NCBI RefSeq assembly: GCF_004764705.1
Contig: NZ_SHLX01000026.1
Coordinates: 62,001-126,000, forward strand
DNA length: 64,000 bases
Direction: 5' to 3'
Origin: Paenibacillus cymbidii
Lineage (GTDB): Bacteria; Bacillota; Bacilli; Paenibacillales; NBRC-103111
This document shows positions 22,800 through 31,596 of the stretch, piece by piece. Both the position numbers and the translations under genes were made by a program. The notes beneath the pieces are model-generated. The model had not been told where the DNA came from, made no database searches, and saw only the letters and a program-made list of their open reading frames with translations. Each line of letters starts with the position of its first letter. Positions within the stretch are counted from its first letter, which is position 1.

Positions 22800-25736
22800 A
22801 TGATCGAAAAGTGGTACAACGGTTTGTCCAAAGCCAGATGGCTTGTCATTGCGCTGTGGCTGGCGGTAACGGTGGCGTCGGTGCTGGCATTGCCCGATCT
22901 GCAGCAAATTGTGCGCGGCACGGAGCAGAAGTTCGTGCCGGCCACCTCGGAGTCGGTGCAAGCCCGCAACATTCTCGAGCGGATCGATCCGGCGCAGAAA
23001 AGCAAGTCCGGCGCCGTCATCGTGATCGTTCGCGACGGCGGTTTGCAAGATGCGGACCGCAGCTGGTTGAAATCCAAAACCGACGATCTGAAACGGGACA
23101 AAGACAAGCTGGAGCTTGCCGGCTTGATGACGGCGTCGGACGATCCGTCGCTGGCGGCCAAGTTTGAAAGCAAGGACGGTACGATGCAGTTGGCGCTTGT
23201 CAATTTCGTCAAGGCGGAGAACGACCCGGCTGTGCAGGACAATTTGACGATCATCGAGGATCGGCTGAAAGACGTTCCCGCGGGGGCCGAGGTGTATGTG
23301 ACCGGCAGCGCGGCGATTTCGAAAGATTTTCAGAAATCGTCCGAAGAAGGGTTGCAGAAGACGGAGCTGCTGACCGTCGGGCTTGTGCTCGTCATCCTGC
23401 TCATTGTCTTCCGCTCGCCGATCGCGCCATTCGTGCCGCTGATCAGCATCGCCTTTTCGCTGGTCATCACGCGCGGGCTTGTCGCCTGGGCCGCCGACCG
23501 TTTCGGCTTGCCGGTGTCGTCGTTTACGGAATCGTTCCTGATTGCGGTCCTGTTCGGCGCCGGAACCGATTATTGCATTTTGCTCATCCAGCGCTTCCGC
23601 GAAGAGCTGAGCGGCGGCTGGAAGCCGGTTGACGCTATCGCCCGGACGATGCGCACGGTCGGCAAGACGGTCGTTTTCTCCGGCAGCACTGTGCTGATCG
23701 CCTTCTTCCTGATCGGCTTCGCCAAATTCGGCCTGTACCAGTCGGCCGTCGGGGTATCGATCGGCGTCGCCGTCAGCTTGCTCGCCTGTCTGACGCTGAC
23801 GCCGGCGATCATGATCATTCTCGGACCGAAGATGTTCTGGCCGGTGAAGGTGAAAGCCGGGCAAGGCCACGGCGACTCGCGGCTGTGGGGTGCGCTTGCG
23901 GGGCTTGCATCCAGGCGCCCGGCGCTTGTGCTGATCGTCGCGATTCTCGTGCTGTCGCCGCTGACGCTGCTGTTCCAGGGCAAACGCTCGTTCGACGATA
24001 TTGCCGAAGTGAAGCCCGATTTCGGTTCGGTCGTCGGCTTCAATAAAGTGAAAGACAAGTTCGGCGCGGGCGACATTTATCCGGTCACCGTGACGCTGAC
24101 GTCGTCCGGTTCGATGCGGACGCCCGAAGGGCTCGCCGCGCTGGAGAAGATCAGCGCCGACGCGAGCGCCGTCGCCGGTGTTGCCGAAGTGCGCAGCGCG
24201 GCGCGGCCGCTCGGCAAGCAGCTGACCGAGCTGACGGTGCCGGACCAGCTCGGCAAAACGGGCGCCGCGCTCGGCGACCTCGGCGGCGGCACCCGGCAGG
24301 TTGCCGGCGGGCTGGAGCAAGCGAGCAAGCAGCTGCAGCAAGGTTCCGGCGACGTGAAGCAGCTGCAGGGCGGGCTTGGACAGCTTGCGGCCAGCACGCG
24401 TCAGGTCGAAGACGGGCTGCAGCAGCTGGCCGGCGGCCTCGACCAAAGCGCGCAAGCGCTTGGCGGCATTGCCGCCGGCATCGGCAGCGCGCAGGACGCC
24501 GTCGGCTCGATGGCCGGCGACCTCGGCGAGCTGCTGGCGCGCAACCCGGCGCTGGCGGACGACGCCGCGTTCCAGGCGCTGCAGGCGAAGCAGCAAGGTG
24601 CGGCTCAAGGGCTCGGGCAGGTCGCGCAAGGCGTGGCGCCGGTGCGGCAAGGCATCGCCGCCATGGCGCCGTCGGTGCGGCAAGCCGCCGGCGGGCTGGC
24701 GCAGATCGAAGCCGGCCAGACACAAGCAGCCGAAGGCGTAGGCAAGCTGCAAGGCGGGCTTGACGAGCTGACGAAGGGGCTCGGCGAAGGCACGGCGGCG
24801 CTGCGTCAAATCGGCGACGGCCTCGATCAGGTGCGCGCGGCGCAGACAAGTATCGCCAGCGGCAGCGGCAAGCAGATCGCCGGCTGGTACGTGCCGGCGG
24901 AAGCGCTGCAGAGCGGCGATTTGAAGAAGGCGCTCGACGCGTACATGTCGCCGGACGGCTTGACGACGAAGCTGGAGGTGGTGCTCAGCGACAATCCGTA
25001 CAGTGCGGAAGCGATGGGCCGCATCGACGGGCTGCGCGACGCGCTGAAGCAAAGCGCGGCAGCGACCGGCATCGCCGCCCCCGATTTGAAGTTGACCGGC
25101 ACGACGACGCAATCGACCGAGCTGCAAGCCATTTCGCAGCATGACTTCCTGCGCACGGGCGGGCTCGTGATGCTCGGCATCTACATCGTGCTGGCGCTGC
25201 TGCTTCGTTCGGCGCTTGCGCCGCTGTACATTTTGCTGTCGCTCGGGTTCAATTACCTGATGACGATGGGCATTCTCGAGTTTATCTTCGTCAAGCTGCT
25301 GGGCCATCCCGGCTTGTCGTGGTCGGTTTCGTTCTTCGTCTTCCTGATTATCGTCGCCCTCGGCGTCGATTACAGCATCTTCCTGATGGCCCGCTTCAAG
25401 GAGGAATACCGGCCGGGCGGCATTGCCGCCGCGATGCGCAAGGCAATGTCGACAACGGGCGGCGTCATCATGTCGGCGGCGGTCATCATGGGCGGCACGT
25501 TCGCCGCGTTGATGCTGTCGGGCGTCGGCACGCTGACGCAGATCGGCGCCGGCATTCTGATCGGGCTGCTGTTCTACTCGATCGTGTTCATGGGCCTGAT
25601 CGTCCCGGCCGCGGCAAACTTGTTCGGCGAAGCAAACTGGTGGCCGTCGAACCGCAAGCGTGCGGCAGCCTCGGCGGCGGTTGCGACGCCAGCAGGAGCG
25701 ACGTCGGCGGGGGGAGCAACAGCGGCGGCGGAGTGA
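22800..25736 (+). CDS. MMPL family RND-type membrane exporter
   Basis: 978 residues; ATG at 22800 with GGAGGGAAA upstream. Twelve TM helices in two halves: TM1 at about 12-32, five helices at about 190-380, one near 790, and the rest at about 800-960. Conserved MMPL features include VLFGAGTDYCILLIQRFREE in half one and ALGVDYSIFLMARFKEEYRP in half two. A large external domain holds a long Gly/Gln/Leu-rich coiled-coil-like stretch (about 490-690). Such proteins export lipids, hydrophobic compounds or drugs with proton motive force. Probably repressed by the divergent TetR protein. Confidence 0.93.
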   Translation: MIEKWYNGLSKARWLVIALWLAVTVASVLALPDLQQIVRGTEQKFVPATSESVQARNILERIDPAQKSKSGAVIVIVRDGGLQDADRSWLKSKTDDLKRDKDKLELAGLMTASDDPSLAAKFESKDGTMQLALVNFVKAENDPAVQDNLTIIEDRLKDVPAGAEVYVTGSAAISKDFQKSSEEGLQKTELLTVGLVLVILLIVFRSPIAPFVPLISIAFSLVITRGLVAWAADRFGLPVSSFTESFLIAVLFGAGTDYCILLIQRFREELSGGWKPVDAIARTMRTVGKTVVFSGSTVLIAFFLIGFAKFGLYQSAVGVSIGVAVSLLACLTLTPAIMIILGPKMFWPVKVKAGQGHGDSRLWGALAGLASRRPALVLIVAILVLSPLTLLFQGKRSFDDIAEVKPDFGSVVGFNKVKDKFGAGDIYPVTVTLTSSGSMRTPEGLAALEKISADASAVAGVAEVRSAARPLGKQLTELTVPDQLGKTGAALGDLGGGTRQVAGGLEQASKQLQQGSGDVKQLQGGLGQLAASTRQVEDGLQQLAGGLDQSAQALGGIAAGIGSAQDAVGSMAGDLGELLARNPALADDAAFQALQAKQQGAAQGLGQVAQGVAPVRQGIAAMAPSVRQAAGGLAQIEAGQTQAAEGVGKLQGGLDELTKGLGEGTAALRQIGDGLDQVRAAQTSIASGSGKQIAGWYVPAEALQSGDLKKALDAYMSPDGLTTKLEVVLSDNPYSAEAMGRIDGLRDALKQSAAATGIAAPDLKLTGTTTQSTELQAISQHDFLRTGGLVMLGIYIVLALLLRSALAPLYILLSLGFNYLMTMGILEFIFVKLLGHPGLSWSVSFFVFLIIVALGVDYSIFLMARFKEEYRPGGIAAAMRKAMSTTGGVIMSAAVIMGGTFAALMLSGVGTLTQIGAGILIGLLFYSIVFMGLIVPAAANLFGEANWWPSNRKRAAASAAVATPAGATSAGGATAAAE

Positions 25737-25749
25737 CGTTAAAGCAGCG

Positions 25750-25784
25750 ATAACTGCGGACCTGGGAGGTCCGCTGTTATTTTA
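25750..25784 (+). terminator. intrinsic terminator after the MMPL gene
   Basis: ATAACTGCGGACC...GGTCCGCTGTTAT forms a 13-bp stem with one mismatch and a 5-nt loop, followed by TTTTAT, 14 bp after the stop. Confidence 0.85.
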
Positions 25785-25800
25785 TGTTGGCGAAGAGAAA

Positions 25801-25994
25801 GAATAAGCCATGTTTTGTGGCCTATTTTTCCCAAAAGGGATGGTAGCAACGAAATAGCCAGTGATTTCGCTGGCTATTCGTATCAATCTGCCCTTGATGG
25901 GGCTATTTGGTCAGAATAACCAGTGTTTTCACTGGCTATTTCGTCCGGATAAGCGGAAAAAGGGCGAATAGGCCATTTTTTATGGCCTATTTTC
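25801..25994. repeat. four-hairpin cassette, copy IV
   Basis: Hairpins start at 25801, 25850, 25913 and 25965 (offsets 49, 63, 52 bp). It sits between the MMPL terminator and the 3' end of the DUF2071 gene, a convergent gap. Confidence 0.85.
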
Positions 25995-26042
25995 AGATGC
26001 TGCGTCATCGGAACGATTGCCGACAGCGTAACAGCTCAGCGC

Positions 26043-26813
26043 TCATGGCGACTGCAGCGACTTCACCGGCCACATCAGCGCGTCCAAGCGCCGGGTATAG
26101 GTCACCTCCGCCGGCTCGTCCGGCAATTCGATTCCCATGGCCGCCGTCATCGTGCTCAGCCCAATCGCAACGTCTGCCCGCTGCAGCGCCCATGGCAGAT
26201 GATGGATGTCCGCGGCCAAAATTTCCCCCGAGCGACCACCGCCGCCGCGTTCCGCGTAAAACCGGTACCTTTCGGTCAGCCAGTGCAGCTTGCTTCCGGG
26301 CGGCGCGTGAAACACGCCCTCATCCTTGGCGCTGTAAGCGACTTCCAGTCTCGCCGGCCCACCGCGCTTGTCCTCCCTGACGGCGGCAAAACGCAGCTTG
26401 TCCCGTTCGCGCGCCAAACGAATGCCGGCTTTGAGATAGGGTAGCGAAAACAGCCGTGCCGCCTCGACGGCGGGCCGGCTCGATGCATCCAAGCTGAAAA
26501 AATAAACCCCGGGAACATTCCCGAAGGTCACATAAGTTCGTACATTAAGTTCGAGCATCGAGCAGACGCCGGGAATCGGCGGCAGCCCTCTGATGCGGTA
26601 AGGATCGATGCGAAACGGAATCACGGAAATCCAGGCGCTTCCTTCCCACAACTCCAATTGCAGCCGATGGGGTACAAAGGGCCTTACCTTTGCGGCCGGA
26701 ACCGGCCAGTGCATACATAACAAGTCGCGCCATACTTGCTTCATGAACCAACCGCCGTTTGGCAGCGGGAATGGCCGATGATCGACGGCGCGTAATAGTT
26801 CGGCAGGCTTCAT
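26043..26813 (-). CDS. DUF2071 (YqjF-like) protein
   Basis: 256 residues; ATG at 26813 with GGGGGATGA upstream. Family features include WRDLLCMHWPVPAAKVRPFV, GSAWISVIPFRI, LELNVRTYVTFGNVPGVYFF and LTERYRFYAE. DUF2071 proteins resemble acetoacetate decarboxylase in fold; no reaction is established. Monocistronic. Confidence 0.9.
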   Translation of the reverse strand: MKPAELLRAVDHRPFPLPNGGWFMKQVWRDLLCMHWPVPAAKVRPFVPHRLQLELWEGSAWISVIPFRIDPYRIRGLPPIPGVCSMLELNVRTYVTFGNVPGVYFFSLDASSRPAVEAARLFSLPYLKAGIRLARERDKLRFAAVREDKRGGPARLEVAYSAKDEGVFHAPPGSKLHWLTERYRFYAERGGGGRSGEILAADIHHLPWALQRADVAIGLSTMTAAMGIELPDEPAEVTYTRRLDALMWPVKSLQSP

Positions 26814-26948
26814 GCCGTCATCCCCCTACTCGCAACAGACCATGACAGGAATAGTATCCCTCTTCATGGGACGCCTATGCGTAAGAGAGGGGCTCTTCTC
26901 CCTTTGCTTGCTACGCTGCCGGATGTCGACGCTTGTCCCGGTCCGACG

Positions 26949-27257
26949 TCAACAATTTACCGCGTCGTCGTTCAGATCGCCGTGCGATTCGAGCATGAAC
27001 GGTGGAGCAACGATTTGCCGTTTCTGGTTGCTTTTCCATTCCGCTTGCGGGTCGGTGACGACGCACGGGTCGGCTACAGGCCGCAAATCCTCCCATTCGC
27101 ATGTAACGATGCCGCCTCGCGGCTCTTCCGCTTTCATTTTGCAGCCCGAGCAATAAGTGTTTTGGTGCTCCGTATCGAACGTTACGACTTTGTTGCGCAA
27201 GCAGCAGTATATTTGTCCGTCGGCATCGATGACGTTCCGGTGTCGAATGTTGGTCAT
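26949..27257 (-). CDS. small Cys-rich hypothetical protein
   Basis: 102 residues; ATG at 27257 with AGGAGAGTAG upstream. The N-terminal half carries IYCCLRNKVVTFD and YCSGCKM with a later Cys in IVTCEWED, a plausible zinc site of the CC/CxxC type. The C-terminal half is low in conservation. Family not recognised by name. Real on the strength of its ribosome site and Cys pattern. Confidence 0.65.
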   Translation of the reverse strand: MTNIRHRNVIDADGQIYCCLRNKVVTFDTEHQNTYCSGCKMKAEEPRGGIVTCEWEDLRPVADPCVVTDPQAEWKSNQKRQIVAPPFMLESHGDLNDDAVNC

Positions 27258-28079
27258 GAATCTACTCTCCTCTTCCTGACTTTCTGTTTTTCTGGCAAGT
27301 CGCGTCGCAGAAACCTGCTATAACACTCAATACCGCAACGAAGCGCTCTTCGCTTCGTTCGGCAATGATATTCACCTCTAGCGCCGGGCCTGCTTCGCTG
27401 ATTTGCTTCGATCTATAAATATCATTATATGCGCCATATGTTAAAAAAGGTCGGGATCCATGTAACCAATTTGTAAATGGAAGGATCATTTTCATTGGGC
27501 GGCATTGTATCTCCTTACCCAGGCGAACGGCAACTGAAACTGGTAACCAACGCGGGTTTCGCCATATATAAGACTCTTTTGTTGTTCCATGAAATCGGGC
27601 TATGGGACGGCCGGCATACAGGTGAGGAACGACCAAACGGGCGGAGGCAAGCAGCGGGACGGTTGGGCTGACTGGCGGTCGAGCGGAGGGACGGTCGGGT
27701 TGATTGGCGGTGAGCGAGCGGCGGGATATCGGGCTGACGGACACGGGTATGAAGTTTGCGAGGGGCAGCTTTTGGCGCTGAACAGACGACGCCTCAGCAC
27801 GAGCTGACCGTAGCTCAAATGTATAAATACATTTAAATGTTGCCATACAGACTCGTTTGATACATTTAAGTGCAAAAATGCATTTAAATCCCCTGGAATG
27901 ACCCGAACTTTGGAATTACATTGAAATTAAATGCATTTTTGCAGTTAGGTTGCCTCAATCAGCCGTTTGGGGCGAGTTTAAGTGTATAAATGCTCTTAAG
28001 GATTCTGCTCTGCGTTTTGCTTTGCGTTCCGCTTCCCCGGGAACCTGTACATTGTTTTGCTATCAAATCAACCGCAGCT
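27258..28079. other. 822-bp intergenic region
   Basis: No credible gene: the longest frame (27262-27846, minus) has no ribosome site and the composition of non-coding DNA. GC-rich short repeats (CGGTCGGGTTGATTGGCGGT and relatives, 27655-27740) precede an AT-rich palindromic repeat set (27816-28001). Confidence 0.6.
27816..28001. repeat. AT-rich palindromic repeat, about 4 copies
   Basis: Variants of TTTAAGTGnAnAAATGCATTTAAA occur around 27818, 27863, 27924 and 27977. Each is built from CATTTAA arms around an A-rich or T-rich centre. They lie at the 3' side of the yyaC gene. Confidence 0.6.
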
Positions 28080-28607
28080 TCAGGCCGGATCGAACGCCTG
28101 ACCGATCGCCGAGGCAATCGTGCGCGCCATCCCCATAACGCGGTGCAGCGAAGCCCGCTGAAGCGCCTTATACGGCGCATCTGTCAATTCGCCGACGATG
28201 GCGGCGACGGCGTAATCGCCGATCGGCGCGAAGCCGCGCCCCGTCGCCGCGCCCGGCACGAGGCCGCCGACGCCGACCTGATAGCAGCCAACCGAAGCCG
28301 GCTTGCCGAGGCAGGCGTCGATCGCCAGCGTCGTCCAGCCGGGCTCGAGCCGTTCAAGCATACGCGGCATCGTATCCGCGTCGCACGGTTCCTCCAGCGC
28401 GCCGATCACACGGCGATAGCCCGCTTCGCGCAGCATCGTGCCGACCAGCGGCCCAAGCGCGTCGCCGGTGGAACGATCGGTGCCGATGCAGACGAATGCG
28501 AGCCGCTCCGCGGTGACGCCGTTCGCCGCCAACTGCGCAAAATACCGCGGCAGCCGATCGGCCCCGAACAGTTTGCCTTTGCTTACGGTCAAGGTGGTGC
28601 CGCTCAT
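28080..28607 (-). CDS. yyaC: YyaC family spore protein
   Basis: 175 residues; ATG at 28607 after GAAGGGAGTT. The GPR-like fold of YyaC is recognisable: LAFVCIGTDRSTGDALGPLV, then WTTLAIDACLGKPASVGCYQ, then LVPGAATGRGFAPIGDYAVA. YyaC resembles the germination protease that degrades SASPs and is expressed in sporulation; its substrate is uncertain. The start codon overlaps the stop of the upstream fusion gene (ATGA), so the two are co-translated. Confidence 0.9.
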   Translation of the reverse strand: MSGTTLTVSKGKLFGADRLPRYFAQLAANGVTAERLAFVCIGTDRSTGDALGPLVGTMLREAGYRRVIGALEEPCDADTMPRMLERLEPGWTTLAIDACLGKPASVGCYQVGVGGLVPGAATGRGFAPIGDYAVAAIVGELTDAPYKALQRASLHRVMGMARTIASAIGQAFDPA

Positions 28608-30544
28608 GTCGAACTCCCTTCGTTGTTGGCTTGTCTGCCAGCCGGCTTCATCATATACGGGTAAAGCAACGCCAGCCCCGCCACAAATAGCGCAATCGCC
28701 GCGTAAGCAGGGAGCAAGTGGATAAAATCGGTGTAGCCGATCGTCAGATGGACGCTGATCCCCGCGGCGAAGCCCGGCAAACCGGCGGCCAGCAAGGTCA
28801 GCCAGAGCCAGCGTTCGCCGCGCTGGATGCCCCAGAGGGAGGCCGCGAGGATAGCGACGGCGTCGGAGAACAACGCGCCGCCGAAGCCGGCGCGGTCGTG
28901 CGCGATGAGCGGCAGCAGCCGATCGTTGAGCTCGGCCAGCGCTTCGGCCGACGCGCATAAGAACGTCAAGTCGGTCGGCACAAAAACGCGCGTAATGCCG
29001 ACGCCGGCGATCACCAGCCCGCCGACGGCAAGCGCAAATCCGAGCGACACGAGCATCAACTGGCCCCACATCGCCAGCTGCCAATCGCGATCGTTGCGAA
29101 GGCCCGGCGGCTTGCGCGACGGCCGATCCGCCGGCCGCCGCATCGCCAGTACGAACATCGGCAGCAGAATGGCGGCGGCAGCGGCATGCAGCGGATCGAA
29201 ATAACCGTAGCCGAGGTACAAGAAGAAGCTGGAGAAACCGACGACGCCGGAGGCGAGCAGGGCGGTTTTGGCCCAGTGCAGCTCACGTCGCAAGCCGTGC
29301 CTCCCCAGTTGGTAATAGAGAATGCCGATCGACAGCATCGTGCCGGCCAGTGTGATCCGGTCATGCGACATGAACGGGAGCAGCCGCCCGTTCGCTTGCT
29401 CCAGCTCGCCCCGCAGCATGTCGAGAAACGCTTCGTCATACGGAAGCACAACGCTGCTGCCGGCAATCAGCCAGGCGATCGCGCCGCCGACGATCATGCC
29501 GAGCCCGAGCAGGCACATCCAGCCCCACGACGACCAGAACGAAGGGGCGGGAGGTGGCTCCTCGTCGCGAATTCGCTCGTAAATGACCGCCTCGTTGATC
29601 CGCTTCGGCAAGCCCGGCCCCGAAAAGACAAGCCCGCTGTGCAGTTGCACAGCGTTCGCGCCGGCGGCCATCAGCTCGAGCGCGTCCTGCGGCTCGTGCA
29701 CGCCGCAAGCGGCGATCAGCGCCGGTTCCGCGCCGTATCGCTCGCGGATCAACCGCAGCAGCCGCTCGCCCGGCTCCTTTGCGCTGCGGCCGACGACGGC
29801 CGGCTCGCCGGGGACAACGCCGCTGACGGCATCGCCGATGACGACGCCGCTCCAGCGCTTCATATCGACGCCGTCCAACAACTCAAGCAGCCGATCCGCC
29901 GTACAATCCGGCGGCACATACAGAAAGAGCCGGCGCCCGCCTTCCGTCAGCTGCGCAAGCACGTTCGCCGTTTGCGCCGGCGTTCGCGCTTCGTCGAAAG
30001 CGTCGACGAAGAAGCCCGCCGCGAACGGCTCGAACCGCTCCATCAGCTGCAACAGCTCGGCCGCCGCCGCTTCCGCAGGCAACCCGGGCATCGGCCGGAT
30101 GCGCACCATCAGCGGCAGCGCATGCCCCGGCCCGCGCTGCAGCCGGGCGACGATCGCGTCAGCCCCGTCGTTCGCGTACGGCTCGGGATACAACAGCGTT
30201 TCCTGCCGCAGGTCGCGCCCGATCGCCCGCTCCGGCCGTATAGCCTGCAAGCTGACAGGGCCAATCTCGTAATAGCCGAAGCCGAACGGGGAAAGCGCCT
30301 TCTGCGCGACCCCGTGCGGATCGACGCATCCGCTCAGGCCGACCGGATAGCGCAGCGGCACGCCGCCGACCTCATCTTCGAGAATCGGCGACAGCTCCAT
30401 ATGCCCCATCGTTCGTATGACGAACGTACCGCCCGGCAGCCGGCTGAGCGCCCCCATGGCGCCAAGCGTCAGCGCCCGCGCCCGTTCGGCGGACAAACCG
30501 GACAGCAGCGGTTGAAACAGCGTGCGATACGACCAGTCGGGCAT
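28604..30544 (-). CDS. DHODH-like barrel fused to a duplicated membrane domain
   Basis: 646 residues; ATG at 30544 chosen (AGGTGAGGTGG upstream), a GTG at 30556 being the alternative. Residues 1-335 resemble class 2 dihydroorotate dehydrogenase (MPDWSYRTLFQPLLSGLSAE, LRYPVGLSGCVDPHG, IAACGVHEPQDALELMAAGA, QLHSGLVFSGPGLPKRINEA). The usual catalytic NxSSPNTPG segment is missing, replaced around FFVDAFDEARTP. After TM at about 350-370 two similar membrane repeats follow, each with NxRLLPxxxHDRxxxxGxxxS (NGRLLPFMSHDRITLAGTML; NDRLLPLIAHDRAGFGGALF). The domain pair is unusual. Co-translated with yyaC, so a sporulation role is possible but not shown. Confidence 0.75.
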   Translation of the reverse strand: MPDWSYRTLFQPLLSGLSAERARALTLGAMGALSRLPGGTFVIRTMGHMELSPILEDEVGGVPLRYPVGLSGCVDPHGVAQKALSPFGFGYYEIGPVSLQAIRPERAIGRDLRQETLLYPEPYANDGADAIVARLQRGPGHALPLMVRIRPMPGLPAEAAAAELLQLMERFEPFAAGFFVDAFDEARTPAQTANVLAQLTEGGRRLFLYVPPDCTADRLLELLDGVDMKRWSGVVIGDAVSGVVPGEPAVVGRSAKEPGERLLRLIRERYGAEPALIAACGVHEPQDALELMAAGANAVQLHSGLVFSGPGLPKRINEAVIYERIRDEEPPPAPSFWSSWGWMCLLGLGMIVGGAIAWLIAGSSVVLPYDEAFLDMLRGELEQANGRLLPFMSHDRITLAGTMLSIGILYYQLGRHGLRRELHWAKTALLASGVVGFSSFFLYLGYGYFDPLHAAAAAILLPMFVLAMRRPADRPSRKPPGLRNDRDWQLAMWGQLMLVSLGFALAVGGLVIAGVGITRVFVPTDLTFLCASAEALAELNDRLLPLIAHDRAGFGGALFSDAVAILAASLWGIQRGERWLWLTLLAAGLPGFAAGISVHLTIGYTDFIHLLPAYAAIALFVAGLALLYPYMMKPAGRQANNEGSST

Positions 30545-30702
30545 TCGCCACCTCACCTTGGCATTGCATTCGTTTGCCTCGTTGTATTTCTTATTATAAC
30601 AGCCGGGGGGGAGACGTTCGAGCCCGTCGCCTTGAAAGAGGACTTCCGCTGCGGCTATGGAATTAAGAAGTCAGGAGAACGTTTCATGAAAGGGTATCGC
30701 CA

Positions 30703-31527
30703 ATGGTCCTCATCGTACTGGTTGTTGTTCTGCTGTGCATCTTCTTGTTAGCCATGCAGACGTTATGGGTCAAACGCTCCGTTCATCGTCTTCGGACGGA
30801 ATCCGAGCCTGCTTTTACCGTGGTGCAATTGTCCGATTTGCATGGCCGCATCCGATTTCTCAACGGTTCGTTAAGCGGCATGGTCAATCGCATAAACCCC
30901 GACTATGTCGTTATTACCGGCGACCTGACATCCAGGAAACATCAGTTCGACCGGGTGTTGAATGAAATACGGAACATAAACTGTTCCTCCATTTATTTCG
31001 TGCCGGGCAACTATGAGCGGGAAGGCCGGGCAGGAATCAGCAAAAAAAGATATACCGAAGAAGAGTACCAAACGATGATGCGAAGGCTGCAGAAACAGAA
31101 TGTGGTTGTGTTATCGAACAGCAGTTCAACCATCGCAGGGAACCCGGGGAAATGTTTGCTCTACGGCTTCGACAACTCCATCTACGGAAACGAACGGCTG
31201 ACCGTCGCGAAGGAAGAAATCGAATCGTACGAGTATTGCATCCTGCTTGCGCACTCTCCCGACATCGTCCGTTACATCCGGGAGAAAGAACTCCCTTACG
31301 ATTTGCTGTTGGTCGGACATACGCACGGAGGCCAAATCCGGTTGTTCAATCGCACGATCGGCGCTTATAAAAACTGTCACGTCGGGCTCAAGAAAATGGA
31401 CCATCGCAAACACTTCTACATCAATCGCGGCCTGGGTACGGTGAGGCTGCCGTTCCGCCTGGCATGTCCACCCGAAATCGCGGTGTTTCATTTCGGCGCC
31501 GAGCGTCCTTCCCGATCTCGCCGCTGA
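30703..31527 (+). CDS. membrane-anchored metallophosphoesterase (YkuE-like)
   Basis: 274 residues. A single N-terminal TM (1-22) anchors a calcineurin-like domain. Motifs in order: QLSDLHG (metal 1), VVITGDL (bridging Asp), PGNYE, ILLAHSPD, and LLVGHTHGGQI. The third motif is normally GNHE/GNHD; here Tyr104 replaces the His, which usually contacts the phosphate. Relatives such as YkuE and LpxH-like enzymes cleave phosphoesters or pyrophosphates near the membrane. Monocistronic; substrate unknown. Confidence 0.85.
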   Translation: MVLIVLVVVLLCIFLLAMQTLWVKRSVHRLRTESEPAFTVVQLSDLHGRIRFLNGSLSGMVNRINPDYVVITGDLTSRKHQFDRVLNEIRNINCSSIYFVPGNYEREGRAGISKKRYTEEEYQTMMRRLQKQNVVVLSNSSSTIAGNPGKCLLYGFDNSIYGNERLTVAKEEIESYEYCILLAHSPDIVRYIREKELPYDLLLVGHTHGGQIRLFNRTIGAYKNCHVGLKKMDHRKHFYINRGLGTVRLPFRLACPPEIAVFHFGAERPSRSRR

Positions 31528-31563
31528 AACAACAACAGCCCCGGACCAACTTCGTCCAGGGCT
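31525..31563 (-). terminator. intrinsic terminator of the parM-like gene
   Basis: On the minus strand AGCCCTGGAC, 7-nt loop, GTCCGGGGCT, then GTTGTTGTTTC, about 35 bp after the stop. It lies against the end of the phosphoesterase gene. Confidence 0.65.
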
Positions 31564-31596
31564 GCCGCCGCTTCCGTTCCGGCCAACAAGCGCGCG

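Noticed and set aside
22677-25307. 876-codon open frame on the minus strand
   Set aside because: Antisense to the MMPL exporter; Arg/Gln-rich and without domains.
27262-27846. 194-codon minus-strand frame
   Set aside because: No ribosome site, no domain, and it crosses short repeats; treated as non-coding.
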